Positions 50,256 to 59,698 of a stretch of 64,000 nt of DNA are shown piece after piece. The stretch is from the NCBI GenBank assembly GCA_021779855.1, contig JAJXZW010000009.1, positions 25,285-89,284 of the forward strand, read 5' to 3'. The notes beneath the pieces were generated by a model, which was not told where the DNA came from, searched no databases, and was given only the letters and a program-made list of their open reading frames with translations. Every line of letters begins with the position of its first letter. Position 1 is the stretch's first letter. Origin of the DNA: Actinomycetes bacterium. Lineage in GTDB: Bacteria > Actinomycetota > Acidimicrobiia > Acidimicrobiales > RAAP-2. Made by a program: the position numbers and the translations under genes.

Positions 50256-51005
50256 ATGTCCGGCCATTCCAAGTGGGCCACCACCAAGCACCGCAAGGGC
50301 GCCAAGGACGCGGCGCGCGCCAAGGTCTTCGCCAAGCTGATCCGCCAGGTCGAGGTCGCCGCCCGCGAGGGCGGGGGTGACCCCGAGGCCAACGCGAGCC
50401 TGCGCACGATGTACCAGAAGGCCCGGGAGGCCTCGGTGCCGCTCGACACGATCGAGCGCGCCATCAAGCGCGGCACCGGCGAGCTCGAGGGCGTGCGCTA
50501 CGAGCCGATCACCTACGAGGGCTACGGTCCCGGCGGGGTGGCGGTGATCGTCGAGACGCTCACCGACAACCGCAACCGTACGAGCGCCGAGATCAGGCAC
50601 CTCTTCGCCAAGAACGGTGGGACCATCGCCGAGCCCGGCGCCGTCTCCTGGCAGTTCGAGCGCAAGGGCGAGATCGAGGTCGCCGGGCCACTCGATGAGG
50701 ACCAGCTGCTGGAGTGGGTCATGGAGGCGGGGGCGGAGAACTACGAGGCCAACGGCGCCGACTACACCGTGACCACCGAGCCCCAGGAGCTGGCCCGGGT
50801 GCGCGCGGCCCTGGAGGCCGACGGGCTCGCCGTGCGCAGCGCCGAGCTCGCCCTGGTCGCCCAGAACCCGGTGCCGGTGACCGAGGAGTCCGAGGCCAAG
50901 CGGGTCCTGCGCCTGGTCGACGCGCTCGACGACCACGACGACGTGCAGAACGTCTTTTCCAACTTCGACATCGCCGACGACCTCCTCGCCGCCTACGAGG
51001 GGTAG
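50256..51005 (+). CDS. YebC/PmpR family regulator (translation/transcription factor)
   Basis: 249 aa from MSGHSKWATTKHRKGAKDAARAK, the invariant YebC beginning. Further motifs are YEGYGPGGVAVIVETLTDNRNRT and NGGTIAEPGAVSWQFERKG. Members bind DNA or assist ribosomes at difficult proline stretches; the function is not settled by sequence. Preceded by AGGAGGG. Its position before ruvC is conserved across many bacteria. Confidence 0.95.
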   Translation: MSGHSKWATTKHRKGAKDAARAKVFAKLIRQVEVAAREGGGDPEANASLRTMYQKAREASVPLDTIERAIKRGTGELEGVRYEPITYEGYGPGGVAVIVETLTDNRNRTSAEIRHLFAKNGGTIAEPGAVSWQFERKGEIEVAGPLDEDQLLEWVMEAGAENYEANGADYTVTTEPQELARVRAALEADGLAVRSAELALVAQNPVPVTEESEAKRVLRLVDALDDHDDVQNVFSNFDIADDLLAAYEG

Positions 51006-51031
51006 TCCCCGACGGGGCCCGGCCCGCGGGG

Positions 51032-51037
51032 TACAGT
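51032..51037 (+). promoter_or_regulatory. -10 hexamer TACAGT of ruvC (leaderless)
   Basis: TACAGT ends 7 nt before the ruvC GTG at 51045, at the head of the ruvCAB operon. No LexA-type site was recognised nearby. Confidence 0.6.
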
Positions 51038-51044
51038 CGAACAC

Positions 51045-51548
51045 GTGTTCGTCCTCGGCATCGACCCCGGGCTGACCCGCTGCGGCTTCGGCCTGGTGGA
51101 GGGGTCCCTCGAGGAGGACCGTCCCGCGGTGGCGGTGCGCGCCGGGCTGATCGAGACCGACCCCGCCGACCCGGTCGAGGGGCGGCTGGCCCAGTTGGGC
51201 CGGGACCTCGCCCGGCTCTACCGTGAGGCGACCCCCCAGGTCGTGGTGGTCGAGCGCGTCTTCTACCAGCGCAACGCCCGCACCGCCATCCCGGTGGCCC
51301 AGGCGAGCGGGGTCGCCATCGCCCTCGCCGGGGGGGCCCGGGTGCGCCAGTTCACCGCCCAGGAGGTGAAGCTCGCGGTCACCGGCTACGGCGCGGCCGA
51401 CAAGGCCCAGGTCCAGGCGATGGTCGCCCGGCTGCTCGGGCTGACCGAGGTGCCCCGCCCGCCCGACGTCGCGGACGCCCTCGCGCTCGCCCTGACCTAC
51501 CTCACCGTCGCCCGCACCGAAGCGCGGCTCGGGTCGCCCACACCGTGA
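51045..51548 (+). CDS. ruvC: crossover junction endodeoxyribonuclease RuvC
   Basis: 167 aa. Acidic active-site residues are visible in LGIDPGLTRCG (D7), VVVERVF and PPDVADALALAL. It resolves Holliday junctions with RuvAB. GTG start from TACAGT; the stop overlaps ruvA by four bases (GTGA). Confidence 0.96.
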   Translation: MFVLGIDPGLTRCGFGLVEGSLEEDRPAVAVRAGLIETDPADPVEGRLAQLGRDLARLYREATPQVVVVERVFYQRNARTAIPVAQASGVAIALAGGARVRQFTAQEVKLAVTGYGAADKAQVQAMVARLLGLTEVPRPPDVADALALALTYLTVARTEARLGSPTP

Positions 51549-52099
51549 TCGGCTGGCTGCGCGGACGGGTGGTCGGCCACGGCGGCGACGGGGCGACCAT
51601 CGTCGACGTGCACGACGTCGGCTACCGCGTCCAGGTGGCCGCGGCCACGTCCCCGGGGGTGGGCGAGGAGGTCGAGCTCTTCGTGCACACCGCGGTGCGC
51701 GAGGACGCCATCGTGCTCTACGGGTTCGCGACGACGGCCGAGCGCGACCTCTTCGAGTTGCTGCTCGCCGCGCCCGGCGTCGGCCCGGCGACGGCGCTGG
51801 GGGCGCTGCGCACGATGAGCGTCGAGACCCTCGCCCGCGCCATCGAGGCCGAGGACGTCAAGACGGTGGCCCTCATCCCCGGGGTCGGCGCGAAGACCGC
51901 GGGGCGGATCGTGCTCGAGCTGCGGGGACGGCTGCCCCAGGAGGAGGCCGTCGGGCGCTCCCTGTCCGCGGTGGACGACGCCCTGCGCGCGCTGGGCTAC
52001 ACCGCGGGCGAGATCCGCGACGCGCTCGAGGGCGCGGAGCTGCCCGCCGACGAGGGCGAGGCGCTGCGCGCCGCGCTGCGACTGGTGCGCCGGTCGTGA
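51545..52099 (+). CDS. ruvA: Holliday junction branch migration protein RuvA
   Basis: 184 aa. N-terminal OB fold (MIGWLRGRVV), central tandem HhH region (LLAAPGVGPATALGAL and LIPGVGAKTAGRIVLELRG), and the C-terminal domain III with DDALRALGYTAGEIRDAL that contacts RuvB. It recognises the four-way junction. GTG start within the ruvC stop and GTGA overlap into ruvB. Confidence 0.96.
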   Translation: MIGWLRGRVVGHGGDGATIVDVHDVGYRVQVAAATSPGVGEEVELFVHTAVREDAIVLYGFATTAERDLFELLLAAPGVGPATALGALRTMSVETLARAIEAEDVKTVALIPGVGAKTAGRIVLELRGRLPQEEAVGRSLSAVDDALRALGYTAGEIRDALEGAELPADEGEALRAALRLVRRS

Positions 52100-53130
52100 C
52101 CCGCGACCTCGACCTCGACGAGCTGCGCCGGCCCGCGGCGCCCCAGGCGGGCGAGAGCGAGCGGCGCGTGGAGGCCTCGCTGCGCCCGCCGACCCTGGCC
52201 GAGTTCGTCGGCCAGGGGGACCTGGTGGGCCACCTCGAGGTCGTCTTGGGCTCGGCGCGCGCGCGGGGCCAGTGCGCCGACCACATCCTCTTCGTGGGCC
52301 CCCCGGGGCTCGGCAAGACCTCGCTGGCCCAGATCGTGGCGCGCGAGATGGGCACGAGCCTGCGGGTCACCTCGGGGCCGATTCTCTCGCGCCCGGGCGA
52401 CCTGGCGGCGATCCTCACCGAACTCGGTGACGGGGACGTGCTCTTCATCGACGAGATCCACCGGCTGAGCCGCACCGTCGAGGAGGTCCTCTACCCCGCG
52501 ATGGAGGACCAGCGCCTCGACGTGCTAATCGGGCGGGGCCCCTCGGCCCGCTCGATCCGGCTCGACCTCCCGCGCTTCACCCTGGTCGGCGCGACGACCC
52601 GCACCGGCCTCGTCGCGGGGCCGCTGCGGGACCGCTTCGGCTTCATCGGCCAGCTCGACCTCTACGAGGTGGAGGACCTGCGCCGGATCGTGGAGCGCTC
52701 GGCGCGGCTCCTCGGAGTCGACGTGACGGGTGAGGCGGCCTCGACCATCGCGGGACGGAGCCGGGGCACCCCGCGGGTGGCCAACCGCCTCTTGCGCCGG
52801 GTGCGCGACTTCGCCTCGGTGAGGGGCCACGAGGTCGTCGACGGCGGCGTCGCCGTCGAGGCCCTCGACCTGTTCGGGGTGGACGCGCTCGGCCTCGACA
52901 AGCTCGACCGGCGGATCCTGTCGCTGCTGTGCGACCAGTTCGCCGCCCAGCCGGTCGGGCTCACGACCCTGGCCCACGCCACCGGCGAGGAGCCGGTGAC
53001 CCTCGAGGAGGCCTACGAGCCGTACCTGCTGCGCTGCGGCCTGCTGGCGCGCACCCCCCGGGGCCGGGTCGCCACCGAGCGCGCCTACCGCCACCTGGGG
53101 CTGGCCCCGCCTCGGGGCGGACTGTTCTAG
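52096..53130 (+). CDS. ruvB: Holliday junction branch migration ATPase RuvB
   Basis: 344-aa AAA+ motor. RPPTLAEFVGQ, Walker A GPPGLGKTS, Walker B LFIDEIHRLSR, sensor 1 GATTRTG, arginine finger region LRDRFG and a C-terminal winged helix (EEAYEPYLLRCGLLARTPRGR). It drives branch migration with RuvA. The length is typical. Confidence 0.97.
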   Translation: MTRDLDLDELRRPAAPQAGESERRVEASLRPPTLAEFVGQGDLVGHLEVVLGSARARGQCADHILFVGPPGLGKTSLAQIVAREMGTSLRVTSGPILSRPGDLAAILTELGDGDVLFIDEIHRLSRTVEEVLYPAMEDQRLDVLIGRGPSARSIRLDLPRFTLVGATTRTGLVAGPLRDRFGFIGQLDLYEVEDLRRIVERSARLLGVDVTGEAASTIAGRSRGTPRVANRLLRRVRDFASVRGHEVVDGGVAVEALDLFGVDALGLDKLDRRILSLLCDQFAAQPVGLTTLAHATGEEPVTLEEAYEPYLLRCGLLARTPRGRVATERAYRHLGLAPPRGGLF

Positions 53131-53149
53131 GTTGCGGGCCCCCACCCGC

Positions 53150-53178
53150 TAGAGTTTCAGGGTCTGTCTAAAGAGGGG
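53150..53178 (+). promoter_or_regulatory. yajC-secD-secF promoter -10 TAGAGT and ribosome site
   Basis: TAGAGT (53150-53155) and AAAGAGGGG (53170-53178) precede the yajC ATG at 53185; a leadered promoter within the ruv-sec series. Confidence 0.45.
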
Positions 53179-53184
53179 TTACCC

Positions 53185-53559
53185 ATGTTGTTCGCCGCCA
53201 CCACGTCGAGTTCGTCCTCGCACGGATCGCCTGCGATCATCCTCGTCTACATCGCCCTGTTCGGGGCGCTGTACTTCTTCTTCATCCGGCCGCGCTCGCA
53301 GAAGGCCAAGGCCCAGCGCCTCGAGGCCCGCAAGGTCGAGGTCGGCGACCGGGCCCAGACCGTCGGGGGCATCGTCGGGATGGTCGTGACGCGCACCGAC
53401 GAGTTCGTGACGCTGCGCACGGCGAGCGGCGTCGAGCTCGATTTCATCCCCTCGGCCATCGCCCGGCGCTACAACCCCGCGCCGGCGACCGACGCTGAGG
53501 CCCTCGAGGTCCACGCGGACCACGAGCAGGAGAGACCGGCCGAAGGCGACGCTGAGTAA
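53185..53559 (+). CDS. yajC: preprotein translocase subunit YajC
   Basis: 124 aa. One N-terminal membrane segment (IILVYIALFGALYFFFI) ends in RPRSQKAKAQRLEARK, followed by the conserved VEVGDRAQTVGGIVGMVV beta domain. It is an accessory to SecDF. The TAA stop overlaps the secD ATG by one base (TAATG). Confidence 0.94.
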   Translation: MLFAATTSSSSSHGSPAIILVYIALFGALYFFFIRPRSQKAKAQRLEARKVEVGDRAQTVGGIVGMVVTRTDEFVTLRTASGVELDFIPSAIARRYNPAPATDAEALEVHADHEQERPAEGDAE

Positions 53560-55058
53560 TGGCGCCGGCGGTCGGCTCACGGCGAAACCTCGTCGTCAGC
53601 CTGGTCCTCACCATCGCGATCGCCTTCGGCGCCCTGGCCACCACCCTGGCCCTGGGCTGGGGCCCCAAGCTCGGCCTCGACCTCGCCGGCGGGTTGTCGG
53701 TCGTCTACAAGCCGACCAGCAACGCGACCACGAGCGACATGAACGAGGTGGTGACGATCATCACCAACCGCGTGAACGGCCTGGGGGTGTCCGGCGCCAC
53801 CGTGAACCTCCAGAACAAGGACGTCGTCGTCTCGGTGCCGGGGGTGACCGACGCGCGCGCCGTCCTGGCCTCGGTCGGCCAGACCGCCCAACTGCTCTTT
53901 CGCCCGGTGCTCTGCGAGGCGACGACCGCGACGAAGGTCGTCGCGGTGAAGACCCTGCCCACCTGCGGCTCCTCGTACCTCATGACCGCGGCCAACCTCA
54001 ACGTGAACACCTCGACGGGCTTCACCAACCAGATCCCGCCGGACCCGGCCTTCGCCGGCATCAAGTCCACGCCCCCGAAGCTGGACAACCCCAAGGACGA
54101 GGTCCTGCTGCCCGCCCTCGGCCAGCCGGGCGTGCGCTACGTGCTGGGCCCGGCCCAGCTCACGGGCACGGCCGTGCACAGCGCGGTCGCCCAGCAGAAC
54201 CAGACGGGCCAGTGGGTCGTGAACTACTCGCTCACCCGGGCCGGTAGCCCGGCCTGGGACCAGGTGGCCCAGCGCAACTTCCACCAGCTGGTGGCGATCG
54301 AGCTCGACGGCGTCGTCCAGTCGGCGCCGATCATCCAGCCGAACCAGGCGAGCTTTACGAGCTTCCAGGGTCAGGGGCAGATCTCGGGGTCGTTCACCCA
54401 GACCTCGGCGAAGAACCTGGCGATCGCCATGAACTACGGCGCCCTGCCGGTGCGCCTCACGCCGCTCACCACCCAGACCGTCTCGCCGACCCTCGGCCAC
54501 TCGGCCCTCGTCGCGGGTCTCGGGGCCGGCATCGCCGGTCTGATCCTCGTCCTGCTCTACACGATCCTCTACTACCGGGCCCTGGGGCTCGTGATCGTGC
54601 TGGGCCTCGCGGTGACGGCCGCGTTGTTGTGGGCCATCATCTCGGCGCTCGGCCACACCTCCTTCGCCCCCAGCTTCGACCTGGCCGGGGTGACCGGACT
54701 GATCGTGTCGATCGGCATCACCGTGGACAGCTATATCGTCTACTTCGAGCGCCTGAAGGACGAGACCCGGGCCGGCCGCTCGGTGCGGACCTCGGTGGAC
54801 CGGGGCTTCAAGTCGGCCTGGCGCACGGTCCTCGCGGCCGACACCGTGAGCCTGCTGGCCGCGGTGCTGCTCTACATCATCGCCGTGGGCACGGTGAAGG
54901 GCTTCGCCTTCTTCCTGGGCCTGTCGACGCTGATGGACGTGATCATCACGTGGTACTTCACGCGCCCGCTCGTGATCCTGCTCGGCCGTCGTAGCGAGAA
55001 CACGGGTTCGGCCATCTCGCTGGCCGCCGGCCTGCAGGCGGAGGTCGCCGGTGAGTGA
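53559..55058 (+). CDS. secD: protein translocase subunit SecD
   Basis: 499 aa. TM1 (VVSLVLTIAIAFGALATTLAL) and GLDLAGG motif, the periplasmic P1 domain, then five C-terminal helices. TGLIVSIGITVDSYIVYFERLKDE carries the conserved Asp/Arg region used for proton-driven pulling of exported proteins. It pairs with SecF, whose start lies within its last codons. The extended P1 domain (about 55-280) is normal for Actinobacteria. Confidence 0.96.
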   Translation: MAPAVGSRRNLVVSLVLTIAIAFGALATTLALGWGPKLGLDLAGGLSVVYKPTSNATTSDMNEVVTIITNRVNGLGVSGATVNLQNKDVVVSVPGVTDARAVLASVGQTAQLLFRPVLCEATTATKVVAVKTLPTCGSSYLMTAANLNVNTSTGFTNQIPPDPAFAGIKSTPPKLDNPKDEVLLPALGQPGVRYVLGPAQLTGTAVHSAVAQQNQTGQWVVNYSLTRAGSPAWDQVAQRNFHQLVAIELDGVVQSAPIIQPNQASFTSFQGQGQISGSFTQTSAKNLAIAMNYGALPVRLTPLTTQTVSPTLGHSALVAGLGAGIAGLILVLLYTILYYRALGLVIVLGLAVTAALLWAIISALGHTSFAPSFDLAGVTGLIVSIGITVDSYIVYFERLKDETRAGRSVRTSVDRGFKSAWRTVLAADTVSLLAAVLLYIIAVGTVKGFAFFLGLSTLMDVIITWYFTRPLVILLGRRSENTGSAISLAAGLQAEVAGE

Positions 55059-56190
55059 GGTCACCGTCGCGACGCCGGCCTACGGGCGTTTCGGGCGCCT
55101 CTACCACGGTCTCACGACGGTCGACTTCGTCGGGCGGCGGCGGATCTGGTTCACCGTTTCGCTGGTGATCATCGTGGCGGGCCTCGTCTCGCTCGGGGTG
55201 CGCGGGTTCAACCTGGGCATCGACTTCAAGGGCGGGAGCTCGTGGGAGGTGCTGGCCCCCCACGCGACGGTCGCCAAGATGCAGAGCACCGTCGGGGCGG
55301 CCGGGCTCACCAACCCGACGGTGCAGAAGCTGGGCTCGGACACCTACCAGGTCACCGCCGACATCAACAGCCTGTCGGCGAGCGCCCAGACGGCCCTCAC
55401 CGACAAGGTGGCCCGGGCGATGGCCGGCCTCGCCGGCACCACCTACAACCAGGTCTCCACGGCCACCGTCGGGCCGACCTGGGGCGGTCAGATCACCAAC
55501 CGGGCCGTCGAGGCCCTCATCATCTTCTTCATCGCGGTCGTGGTCTACATCAGCCTGCGCTTCGAGCCCAAGATGGCCGTGGCCGCCTTCTTGGCGATGC
55601 TCCACGACCTGCTGGTGACCGTCGGGGTCTACTCGATCTTCGGCTTCCAGATCACCCCGGACACGGTGATCGCCATCTTGACGATCCTCGGGTACTCCCT
55701 CTACGACACGGTCGTGGTCTTCGACCGGGTGCGCGACAACACCAACGGCATCTTGAAGTCCGGCGACCTGACCTACTCGGACATGATCAACCTGTCGATG
55801 AACCAGACGTTGGCGCGTTCGATGAACACGTCGCTGGTCGCCATCTTGCCGGTGCTCTCGGTGCTCGTCGTCGGCGCCTACATCCTGGGCGCGACGACGC
55901 TGCAGGACTACGGCTTGGCGCTCTTCGTGGGACTGGTCAGCGGGGCCTACTCGTCGATCTTCATCGCGAGCCCGCTGCTCGCGATGATGAAGGAGCGCGA
56001 GCAGCGCTACCGCGAGTTGGCCCAGCGGGTCAACGCGCGCGGCGGCCACCTGCTGCTCTCGGCGACGAGCGCGGCGCGTCTCGTCGCCTCGACGACCGCG
56101 GCCTCGGTCGCCGGGGTGGCGACGACGCCGGTGCGCACCGGGACCGGTACGACGATCCAGCCGCGCGCGCGAAAGCCCAAGCGCCGCTAG
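55051..56190 (+). CDS. secF: protein translocase subunit SecF
   Basis: 379 aa with GTG start 8 bp inside secD. TM1 (VSLVIIVAGLVSLGVRGFNLGIDFKGG), P1 domain, and the C-terminal helices with TILGYSLYDTVVVFDRVRDN and LARSMNTSLVAILPVLSVL are diagnostic. The cytoplasmic tail is Ala/Thr/Arg-rich. It completes the SecDF export motor. Confidence 0.96.
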   Translation: MSEVTVATPAYGRFGRLYHGLTTVDFVGRRRIWFTVSLVIIVAGLVSLGVRGFNLGIDFKGGSSWEVLAPHATVAKMQSTVGAAGLTNPTVQKLGSDTYQVTADINSLSASAQTALTDKVARAMAGLAGTTYNQVSTATVGPTWGGQITNRAVEALIIFFIAVVVYISLRFEPKMAVAAFLAMLHDLLVTVGVYSIFGFQITPDTVIAILTILGYSLYDTVVVFDRVRDNTNGILKSGDLTYSDMINLSMNQTLARSMNTSLVAILPVLSVLVVGAYILGATTLQDYGLALFVGLVSGAYSSIFIASPLLAMMKEREQRYRELAQRVNARGGHLLLSATSAARLVASTTAASVAGVATTPVRTGTGTTIQPRARKPKRR

Positions 56191-56198
56191 GGCGCCGG

Positions 56199-56204
56199 TA
56201 GGCT
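56199..56204 (+). promoter_or_regulatory. -10 hexamer TAGGCT of relA (leaderless)
   Basis: TAGGCT ends 6 nt before the relA ATG at 56211. Confidence 0.6.
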
Positions 56205-56210
56205 GACGCC

Positions 56211-58415
56211 ATGGTGAGCCTGACGTCACGCCACAGCGTCGACCCCGTCCTCGCGGGCTCCCTCGATCGGCTGATCGCACGCTTCCTCGAGCACCACGAG
56301 GACGGCGACGTCGAACTGATCCGCCGGGCCGGGGTGGCCGCCATCAACGCCCACGAGGGCCAGCTGCGGCGCACCGGCGAGCCCTACGTGACCCATCCGA
56401 TCGCGGTAGCCGGCATCACGGCCGACCTGGGGCTCGACGAGGTGACCCTCGCCGCGGCCCTGCTGCACGACGCCGTGGAGGACACCGGGGTGACGACCGA
56501 GTGGCTGGCCCAGGAGTTCGGCCCGCAGGTCGCCGCCGTGGTCGACGGGGTCACCAAGCTCGACCGGCTCGAGTTCGACTCCAAGGAGGCCCAGCAGGCC
56601 GCCACCATCCGCAAGATGTTCATCGCCATGGCCCAGGACTGGCGGGTCCTGCTGATCAAGCTGGCCGACCGGCTCCACAACATGCGGACCATCTCGGTGA
56701 TGCCGATGCACCGCCAGCGCGCGATCGCCCAGGAGACCCTGGACGTCTACGCGCCGCTCGCGCACCGCCTGGGCGTCGATCAGGTGAAGTGGCAGCTCGA
56801 GGACCTCAGCTTCGCGACGCTGCACCCCAAGCGCTACGCCGAGATCGAGCAGATGGTGGCCGCCCGCCAGCCCGAGCGCGAGGCGTACCTGGCCGAGGTG
56901 ATGGCGACCCTGAGCGCCAAGCTGACCGAGTTCCACCTCGACGCCGACGTGCGGGGGCGGCCGAAGCACCTCTGGAGCATCTACGAGAAGATGGTCGTGG
57001 GGGGCAAGGAGTTCGACGAGATCTTCGACCTGGTGGGCCTCAGGATCGTGGTCGACGAGGAGCGCGACTGCTGGGCGGCGCTCGGGGCGGTGCACGCGCT
57101 GTGGTCCCCGGTCCAGGGCCGCTTCAAGGACTACATCAACTCGCCCAAGTTCAACCTCTACCAGTCCCTGCACACGACCGTGATCGGACCGAGGGGCAAG
57201 TCGGTCGAGGTGCAGATCCGCACCCACGAGATGCACCGTCGCGCCGAGTTCGGCGTCGCCGCCCACTGGATGTACAAAGAGGGCGCCTCCGCGAAGGAGG
57301 TCGCGTGGATGCAGCGCCTGGCCGACGTCGAGGAGGAGGAGAAGGACCCGATCGCCTTCCTCGAGGCGCTCAAGCTCGACCTCGGTCACGACGAGGTCTA
57401 CGTCTTCACCCCCAAGGGACGGGTGATCCCCCTGGTCGAGGGGTCGACCCCGATCGACTTCGCCTACGCCGTGCACACCGAGGTCGGCCACCACTGCGTG
57501 GGGGCCAAGGTCAACGGGCGGCTCGTGCCGCTCACCACGGTGCTGCGCTCGGCCGACGTCGTCGAGATCGTCACGGCGAAGAACGACGACGCCGGGCCCA
57601 GCCGGGACTGGCTGAGCATCGTCAAGTCCTCCCGGGCCCGCTCCAAGATCCGCCAGTGGTTCCAGCGCGAGCGGCGCGAGGACGCCCTCGAGGCGGGCCG
57701 CGAGGAGCTCGTGCGCGCCCTGCGTCGCGAGGGCCTGCCGATCGCCACCACGCTGGCCTCGGGTGCGCTGTCGACCGTCGTCGCGTCGTTCAGCCTGGAG
57801 AGCGTCGACGCCCTCTTCCTCGCGATCGCCGCCGGCCACCCCTCGGCCCACGCCGTCGTGCAGCGACTCGAGCGCGAGCTGCGCGGGGGCGAGGTCGAGC
57901 AACTGCCGACGACGGTCACCAAGGCCCCCCGGTCCAACCGGTCGAACCGGGGCGTCGGGGTCTACGTCGAAGGCCTCGACGACGTGATGATCCACCTGGC
58001 GCGCTGCTGCTCGCCGGTGCCGGGGGACTCGATCATGGGCTTCATCACCCAGGGCCGGGGCGTCTCGGTGCACCGCGACGACTGCTCCAACGCCGTCGCG
58101 CTGGCCCAGCGCCTGGGTGAGCGGGTGATCGACGTCGAGTGGGACGGCACGAGCGGCCAGTACCGGGTGGTGCTCGAGATCCTGGCCTTCGACCGCTCGC
58201 GGCTGCTGCTCGACGTCTCCAAGGTGGTCGCCGAGTACCACCTCAACATCATCGCCTCGAGCACCACGACCTCGGGGGCGCGGATCGTGCGCATGGTCTT
58301 TGACGTCGAGCTCGCCGACCCGACCCACCTCTCGAGCCTGCTCGCCGCCTTGAAGGCGGTCGACGGGGTGTTCGACGCCTTCCGCCAGCTGCCCGGCCAG
58401 AACAAGTCCTCATGA
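56211..58415 (+). CDS. relA: bifunctional (p)ppGpp synthetase/hydrolase RelA/SpoT (Rsh)
   Basis: 734 aa. The HD hydrolase domain has LLHDAVEDTGVT and DRLHNMRT, suggesting an active hydrolase. The synthetase domain has RPKHLWSIYEKM, DLVGLRIVV, GRFKDYINSPKFNLYQSLHTTV. TGS (VYVFTPKGRVIPL) and a C-terminal ACT domain follow, with HLARCCSPVPGDSIMGF between. The single long Rsh of Actinobacteria makes and degrades the alarmone. The stop overlaps hisS by four bases (ATGA). Confidence 0.96.
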   Translation: MVSLTSRHSVDPVLAGSLDRLIARFLEHHEDGDVELIRRAGVAAINAHEGQLRRTGEPYVTHPIAVAGITADLGLDEVTLAAALLHDAVEDTGVTTEWLAQEFGPQVAAVVDGVTKLDRLEFDSKEAQQAATIRKMFIAMAQDWRVLLIKLADRLHNMRTISVMPMHRQRAIAQETLDVYAPLAHRLGVDQVKWQLEDLSFATLHPKRYAEIEQMVAARQPEREAYLAEVMATLSAKLTEFHLDADVRGRPKHLWSIYEKMVVGGKEFDEIFDLVGLRIVVDEERDCWAALGAVHALWSPVQGRFKDYINSPKFNLYQSLHTTVIGPRGKSVEVQIRTHEMHRRAEFGVAAHWMYKEGASAKEVAWMQRLADVEEEEKDPIAFLEALKLDLGHDEVYVFTPKGRVIPLVEGSTPIDFAYAVHTEVGHHCVGAKVNGRLVPLTTVLRSADVVEIVTAKNDDAGPSRDWLSIVKSSRARSKIRQWFQRERREDALEAGREELVRALRREGLPIATTLASGALSTVVASFSLESVDALFLAIAAGHPSAHAVVQRLERELRGGEVEQLPTTVTKAPRSNRSNRGVGVYVEGLDDVMIHLARCCSPVPGDSIMGFITQGRGVSVHRDDCSNAVALAQRLGERVIDVEWDGTSGQYRVVLEILAFDRSRLLLDVSKVVAEYHLNIIASSTTTSGARIVRMVFDVELADPTHLSSLLAALKAVDGVFDAFRQLPGQNKSS

Positions 58416-59698
58416 CCCCCACGCCGCCGTTCCAGGCGCCCACCGGGACCCGCGACGTCCTCGCGCCGGAGTCCTACGAGTGGGAGGGACTGGTCGCGAC
58501 GTACGCCGAGCTGGCCTACCGATACGGGTTCTCCCTGGTCATGACGCCCATCTTCGAGGACGTCGGGGTCTTCGTGCGCGGGCTGGGCGAGGTGAGCGAC
58601 GTCTTTCGCAACGAGATGTACGTCTTCACCGACCGCGGGGACCGCACGCTCGCGCTGCGCCCCGAGGGGACGGCCTCGGTCGTGCGGGCCTTCGTCCAGC
58701 ACCGCCCGACGGTCCCGTGGAAGGCGTGGTACGTCACCCCGGCGTTCCGCTACGAGAGGCCCCAGGCCGGCCGCTACCGCCAGCACACCCAGCTCGGGGT
58801 CGAGGTGATCGGGACCGACGACCCCCTGGTCGACGTCGAGGTCATCGCCCTGGCGCACGCGACCTACCGGGCGGTGGGGCTGCGCCGCTACCGGCTGCTC
58901 GTCAACTCCATGGGGGACCGGGCCTGCCGGCCCGCCTACGTCGAGCTCCTCGGTGCGCACCTGGCGGCCCACGAGGCCGAACTCTGCGACGAGCACCGTG
59001 AGCGCTGGCGCCAGAACCCGTTGCGGGTCCTCGACTGCAAGCGCGAGTCGTGCGTGCTCGTCACGGCCGAGGGCCCGATGCTGCTCGACCACCTGTGCCC
59101 CGAGTGCCGGACGCACTTCGCGGCGGTGCGCGAGGGGCTCGACGCGGTGGGCGTCGTCGCCGAGCTCAACCCCCGGCTGGTGCGCGGCTTCGACTACTAC
59201 ACCCGCACGACCTTCGAGTTCGTCTCCGACGTCCTCGAGAACGCCCAGAACGCGATCGGCGGGGGCGGTCGCTACGACGGGCTCGTCGAGGAGCTCGGCG
59301 GCCCGCCGGTCAGCGGGATCGGCTTCGGCTCGGGTGTGGAGCGGATACTGATGGTGCGCGAGCGCGAGGGCGCGACCGAGCCGCTGGTGCACCGGGTGCT
59401 CGACGCCTTCGTGGTCGACACCGTGGGCGACGCCGGCATCCAGCGCCTCGTCGAGTCGCTGCGCGCCGCGGGCCTGGCGGTCGACCGCGCCTACGGGACG
59501 CGATCGATGCGCGCCCAGATGAAGGTCGCCGACCGCTCGGGCGCCCGCGCCGCCCTGCTCTACGGCCCCGAGGAGGCCGCCGCCGGCGCGGTTACCATGA
59601 GGGACCTGCGCGCGCCGAGCGACGAGGGGGCCCAGCGGCGCGTCCCCCTGGATGAGGTGGCGGGCGCCGTGCGCGCCCTGGTGAACGGAGGACGGTGA
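58412..59698 (+). CDS. hisS: histidyl-tRNA synthetase
   Basis: 428-aa class II synthetase. PTGTRDVLAPE, motif 1 region, motif 2 FRYERPQAGRYRQHTQLGVEVIG, the histidine-binding LVRGFDYYTRTTFEF and GGGGRYDGLVEELGG, and a C-terminal anticodon domain. ATG start in the relA stop. It overlaps aspS by four bases (GTGA). A CPEC segment around residue 230 (LLDHLCPECRTHF) is common in actinobacterial HisS. Confidence 0.96.
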   Translation: MTPTPPFQAPTGTRDVLAPESYEWEGLVATYAELAYRYGFSLVMTPIFEDVGVFVRGLGEVSDVFRNEMYVFTDRGDRTLALRPEGTASVVRAFVQHRPTVPWKAWYVTPAFRYERPQAGRYRQHTQLGVEVIGTDDPLVDVEVIALAHATYRAVGLRRYRLLVNSMGDRACRPAYVELLGAHLAAHEAELCDEHRERWRQNPLRVLDCKRESCVLVTAEGPMLLDHLCPECRTHFAAVREGLDAVGVVAELNPRLVRGFDYYTRTTFEFVSDVLENAQNAIGGGGRYDGLVEELGGPPVSGIGFGSGVERILMVREREGATEPLVHRVLDAFVVDTVGDAGIQRLVESLRAAGLAVDRAYGTRSMRAQMKVADRSGARAALLYGPEEAAAGAVTMRDLRAPSDEGAQRRVPLDEVAGAVRALVNGGR